NCBI RefSeq assembly: GCF_029962835.1
Contig: NC_080589.1
Location: forward strand, 16,947,586-17,011,585
Direction of reading: 5' to 3'
Origin: Magnolia sinica
Lineage: Eukaryota > Streptophyta > Magnoliopsida > Magnoliales > Magnoliaceae
DNA: 64,000 nucleotides
Shown here: in pieces, positions 60,501 to 64,000 of the stretch
Layout of the letters: every line of letters begins with the position of its first letter
Position numbering within the stretch: position 1 is the stretch's first letter
Program-made: the position numbers and the translations under genes
Notes under the pieces: generated by a model
What the model was told of the DNA's origin: nothing
Databases searched by the model: none
What the model saw: only the letters and a program-made list of their open reading frames with translations

Positions 60501-63500
60501 TTCTCTAAACCTTAACCTATAACCTAACCTAAACCTAAATATATAACCTAAACCTAATCCTAAAACCTAAGGGTATTCTCAAATCCTTAAACCTAAACCT
60601 ACACCTAATCCTAATCTCAACTCCTTAACCTAAACTTAAACCTAAATTTGAAAACCCAAACCTAAACTTGATCCCGAACCCGAACCCGATTTCCTAAACC
60701 TAAACATTAACTTATTCTCAATTCCCTAAACCTATTTCTTATAACCTATACCTAAACCTAAACCTTAACCTAAACTTATAACCTATAACTTTGACCTAAA
60801 CCTAAACTTAAACCTGTAACCTAAACCTAAATGTATTCTCAAATCCCTAAACCTAAACCTACACCTAATCCTAATCTTAACTCCCTAACCTAAACCTAAA
60901 CCTAAACTTGAAAACCAAAACCTAAACCCGATCCCAAACCCGAACCCGATTTCCTAAACCTAAACATTAACCTATTCTCAATTCCCTAAACCTATATCTT
61001 ATAACTTAAACATACACCTAAACCATCACCTAAACCTAAACCTATAACCTATAACATTGACCTAAACCTAAACCTGTAACCTATAACCTAAACCTACACC
61101 TAAAACCTAAATGTATTCTCAAATCCCTAAACATAAACCTACACCTAATCCTAATCTCAACTCCCAAACCTAAACCTAAACTTGAAAACCAAAACCTAAA
61201 CCCGATCCCGAACCCGATTTCCTAAACCTAAACCTTAACCTGTTCTCAATTCCCTAAACCTATAGCTTATAACCTAAACCGAAACCTAAACCTATACCTA
61301 AACTAAACCTAAACCTAAACCTAAACCTATAACCTATAACCTAAACATAAACCTAAAACCTAAATGTATTCTCAAATCCCTAAACCTAAACCTACACCTA
61401 ATCCTAATCTTAACTCTCTAACCTAAACCTAAGCCTAAACTTGAAAACCAAAACCTAAACCTGATCCTGAATCCCAACCCGATTTCCTAAACCTAAACCT
61501 TAACCTATTCTTAATTCCCTAAACCTATAGCTGATAACCTAAACCTAAATCTTAACCTAAACCTAAACCTAAACCTAAACCTAAATGTATTCTTAAATCC
61601 CTAAACTTAAACCTACACCTAATCCTAATCTCAACTCCCTAACCTAAACCTAAACCCGATCCCGAACCCGAACCCGAACCCGATTTCCTAAACCTAAACC
61701 TTAACCTATTCTCAATTCCCTAAACCTATTGCTTATAACCTAAACCGAAACTTAAACCTATACCTTAACCTAAACCTATACCTTAACCTATAACATATAA
61801 CTTAAACATAAACCTAAAACTTAAATGTATTCTCAAATCCCTAAACCTAAACCTACACATAATCCTAATCTCAACTCCCTAACCTAAACCTAAACCTAAA
61901 CTTGAAAACCCAAACCTAAACCCGATCCCGAACCCGAACCCGATTTCTTAAACGTAAACCTAAATGTATTCTCAAATCCCTAAACCTAAACCAACACCTA
62001 ATCCTAATCTCAACTCCCTAACCTAAACCTAAACTTAAACTTGAAAACCCAAACCAAAACCCGATCTCAAACCCGAACCTGATTTCCTAATCCTAAACCT
62101 TAACCTATTCTCAATTCCCTAAATCTATAGCTTATAACCTAAACCTAAACCTAAACCTATAACCTATAACCTTAACCTAAACCTAAACGTAAACCTATAA
62201 CCTAAACCTAAACCTATAACCTAAATGTATTCTCAAATCCCTAAACCTAAACCTACACATAATCCTAATCTCAACTCCCTAACCTAAACCTAAACTTGAA
62301 AACCCAAACCTAAACCCGATCTCGAACCCGAACCCGATTTCCTAAACCTAAACCATAACCTATTCTCAATTCCCTAAACCTATAGCTTATAACCTATACC
62401 TAAACCCAAACCTAAACCTATAACATATAACCTAAACCTAAACCTAAAACCTAATATATTCTTAAATCCCTAAACCTAAACCTACACCTAATCCTAATCT
62501 CAACTCCCTAACCTAAACCTAAACCTAAACTTGAAAATCCAAACCTAAACCCGATCCCGAACCCGAACCCGATTTCCTAAACCTAAACCTTAACCTATTC
62601 TCAATTCCCTAAACCTATAGCTTATAACCTAAACCTAAACTTAAACTTTAACCTAAACCAATAACCTATAACCTAAACCTAAAACCTAAATGCATTCTCA
62701 AATCCCTAAATTTAAACCTACACCTAATCCTAATCTCAACTCCTTAACCTAAACCTAAACCTAAACTTAAAAACCCAAACCTAAACCCGATCCCGAACCC
62801 ATACCCAATTTCCTAAACCTATAGCTTATGACCTAAACCTAAAGCTTAACCTAAACCTAAACCTAAACTTATAACCTATAACCTAAACCTAAACCTAAAA
62901 CCTAAATATATTCTCAAATCCCTAAACCTAAACCTACACCTAATCCTAATCTCAACTCCCTAACCTAAACCTAAACCTAAACTTGAAAATCTAAACCTAA
63001 ACCCGATCCCGAACCCGAACCCGATTTCCTAAACCTAAACCTTAACATATAACCTAACCTAAACCTAAACCTATAACCTAAACCTATAACCTAAACATAA
63101 GCCTAAAACCTAAACCTAAACCTAAAATCGAAATGTATTCTCAAATCCCTAAACCTAAACCTACACCTAATCCTAATCTCAACTCCCTAACCTAAACCTA
63201 AACCTAAACTTGAAAACCCAAACCTAAACCCGATCCCGAACTCGAACCCGATTTCCTAAACCTAAACCTTAACCTATAACCTAACATAAACTTAAACCCA
63301 TTACCTGCACTTATAACCTAAACCTATAACCTAAACATAAGCCTAAAACCTAAACCTAAAATCGAAATGTATTCTCAAATCCTTGAACCTAAACCTACAC
63401 CTAATCCTAATCTCAACTCCCTAACCAAAACTTAAACCTAAACTTGATAACCCAAACCTAAACCTGATCCCGAACTCGGACCCGATTTCCTAAACCTTAA

Positions 63501-63742
63501 CCTTAACCTATTCTCAATTCTCTAAAGCTATAACCTATATACTATAACCTATAACTAAAACCTAAACCTTAACTTAAACCTATAACCTAAGCCTAAACCT
63601 TAACCTAAACCTAAACCAAAACCTATAACCTAAACCTTAACCTATAACCTATAACCTATAACCTATAACCTAAACTTATAACCTAAAACCTAAAACCTAA
63701 TCCTAAACCTAAACCTAAACCTAAAACCTAAACGTAAACCTA
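57505..63742. repeat. Degenerate telomere-like array with a ~235-bp higher-order unit
   Basis: About 6.2 kb of CCTAAA-type hexamers (AAACCTAAACCTATAACC), almost free of G on this strand except in GATCCCGAACCCGAT words. From about 59190 a longer unit recurs: ATTCTCAAATCCCTAAACC, CCTACACCTAATCCTAATC, TCAACTCCCTAACC, AACTTGAAAACCCAAACC, CCCGATTTCCTAAACC, TATTCTCAATTCCCTAAACC. The first word falls near 59886, 60126, 60377, 60571, 60834, 61112, 61368, 61590, 61829, 61969, 62229, 62460, 62693, 62911, 63137 and 63370. Spacing is mostly 195-280 bp. True plant telomere repeat is CCCTAAA; here the hexamer predominates. Open frames inside are repeat artefacts. Confidence 0.92.
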
Positions 63743-64000
63743 TTTTAATGATCAGTTTTATTTTTAAAAAATGCCCACTTTTTTGGAAGAAGTTTATGCA
63801 ATTCTTCATGATTCTGAATTATAATGTTTTGTTGGTTTAATTTTTTTTTCAGGTGAAAGACAAAAAGAAAATTGTTGCTGATTTTTTTTCTTTTTTATTT
63901 ATGATGTTAAACTTATATGTATTTATGTGTGGATGAATGTAATGTGGATAAGATTGCTTGTGTTTGGATGGATGTAGTTTATGTTTGGATGAATGTAGTT
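63743..64000. other. AT-rich flank of the array
   Basis: The array ends abruptly at 63742. The following DNA is T-rich, with an acceptor-like TTTTTTTTTCAG/GTGAAAGAC near 63852 and simple GGATGAATG words at the end. No gene can be supported within the window. Confidence 0.4.

Noticed and set aside
57505-63742. Tandem array as a possible CRISPR array
   Set aside because: There are no fixed repeats with unique spacers; the array is made of degenerate hexamers in a plant nuclear sequence.

Overview
The window is plant nuclear DNA, rich in repeats and poor in genes. Plant origin is shown by a CC-type glutaredoxin gene (a land-plant class), a nuclear copy of the plastid psaA-psaB operon, a fragment of a vacuolar sorting receptor gene, Athila-type Ty3/gypsy retrotransposons, a CACTA transposon end and telomere-like CCTAAA repeats. 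Dozens of diverged foldback repeats rich in GGGCCCACC, with arms reading like ATGATGTATGTGTTT and CCGTCCATCCATTT, make a magnoliid or similar angiosperm plausible, but I cannot name the species.

Layout. 1-2160: non-coding upstream DNA with diverged repeats. 2168-2700: TATA box and an intronless CC-type (ROXY class) glutaredoxin, the only host gene that looks intact. 3037-3434: a MITE with clear terminal inverted repeats. 5080-10616: a cluster of foldback elements, three with 9-10 bp flanking duplications (MULE-like), plus two tRNA-derived SINE heads in opposite orientation. 11236-13143: a duplicated leader/first-exon-like segment, foldback pieces and a 22-bp GTTTGCCCCGCTGAATTTCA minisatellite. 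13144-16135: LTR-like DNA, a GGGCC-rich minisatellite and more foldback pieces.

16136-30798: two Athila-type copies head to head, forming a palindrome with arms of about 7.1 kb (16136-23233 and 23652-30750) and a 418-bp spacer that carries the primer-binding site. 30799-39305: a 2.15-kb LTR, a 318-bp A-rich spacer and the same LTR inverted, the latter interrupted by two solo LTRs with perfect 5-bp duplications. 39307-43735: another LTR-like piece and two independent solo LTRs of one family, each with its own 5-bp duplication.

43736-49177: minisatellite, foldback pieces, a CACTA end with GAGACGGTC repeats, and an A-rich tandem array of about 157 bp per unit. 49178-50595: plastid-derived psaB/psaA. 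50596-52124: foldback elements, a long CT microsatellite and a possible first exon with leader intron. 54661-54902: two exons matching the EGF-like region of a vacuolar sorting receptor, without the rest of the gene. 56110-63742: simple repeats, a 167-bp sequence present three times in tandem, and more than 6 kb of degenerate CCTAAA repeat organised into a higher-order unit of about 235 bp.

No operon-like or multi-gene system is visible. What stands out is architectural: nested and inverted retroelements, a foldback MULE-like family, organellar DNA transfer, a captured gene fragment and a G-poor telomere-like satellite. All identities and similarities are by eye.
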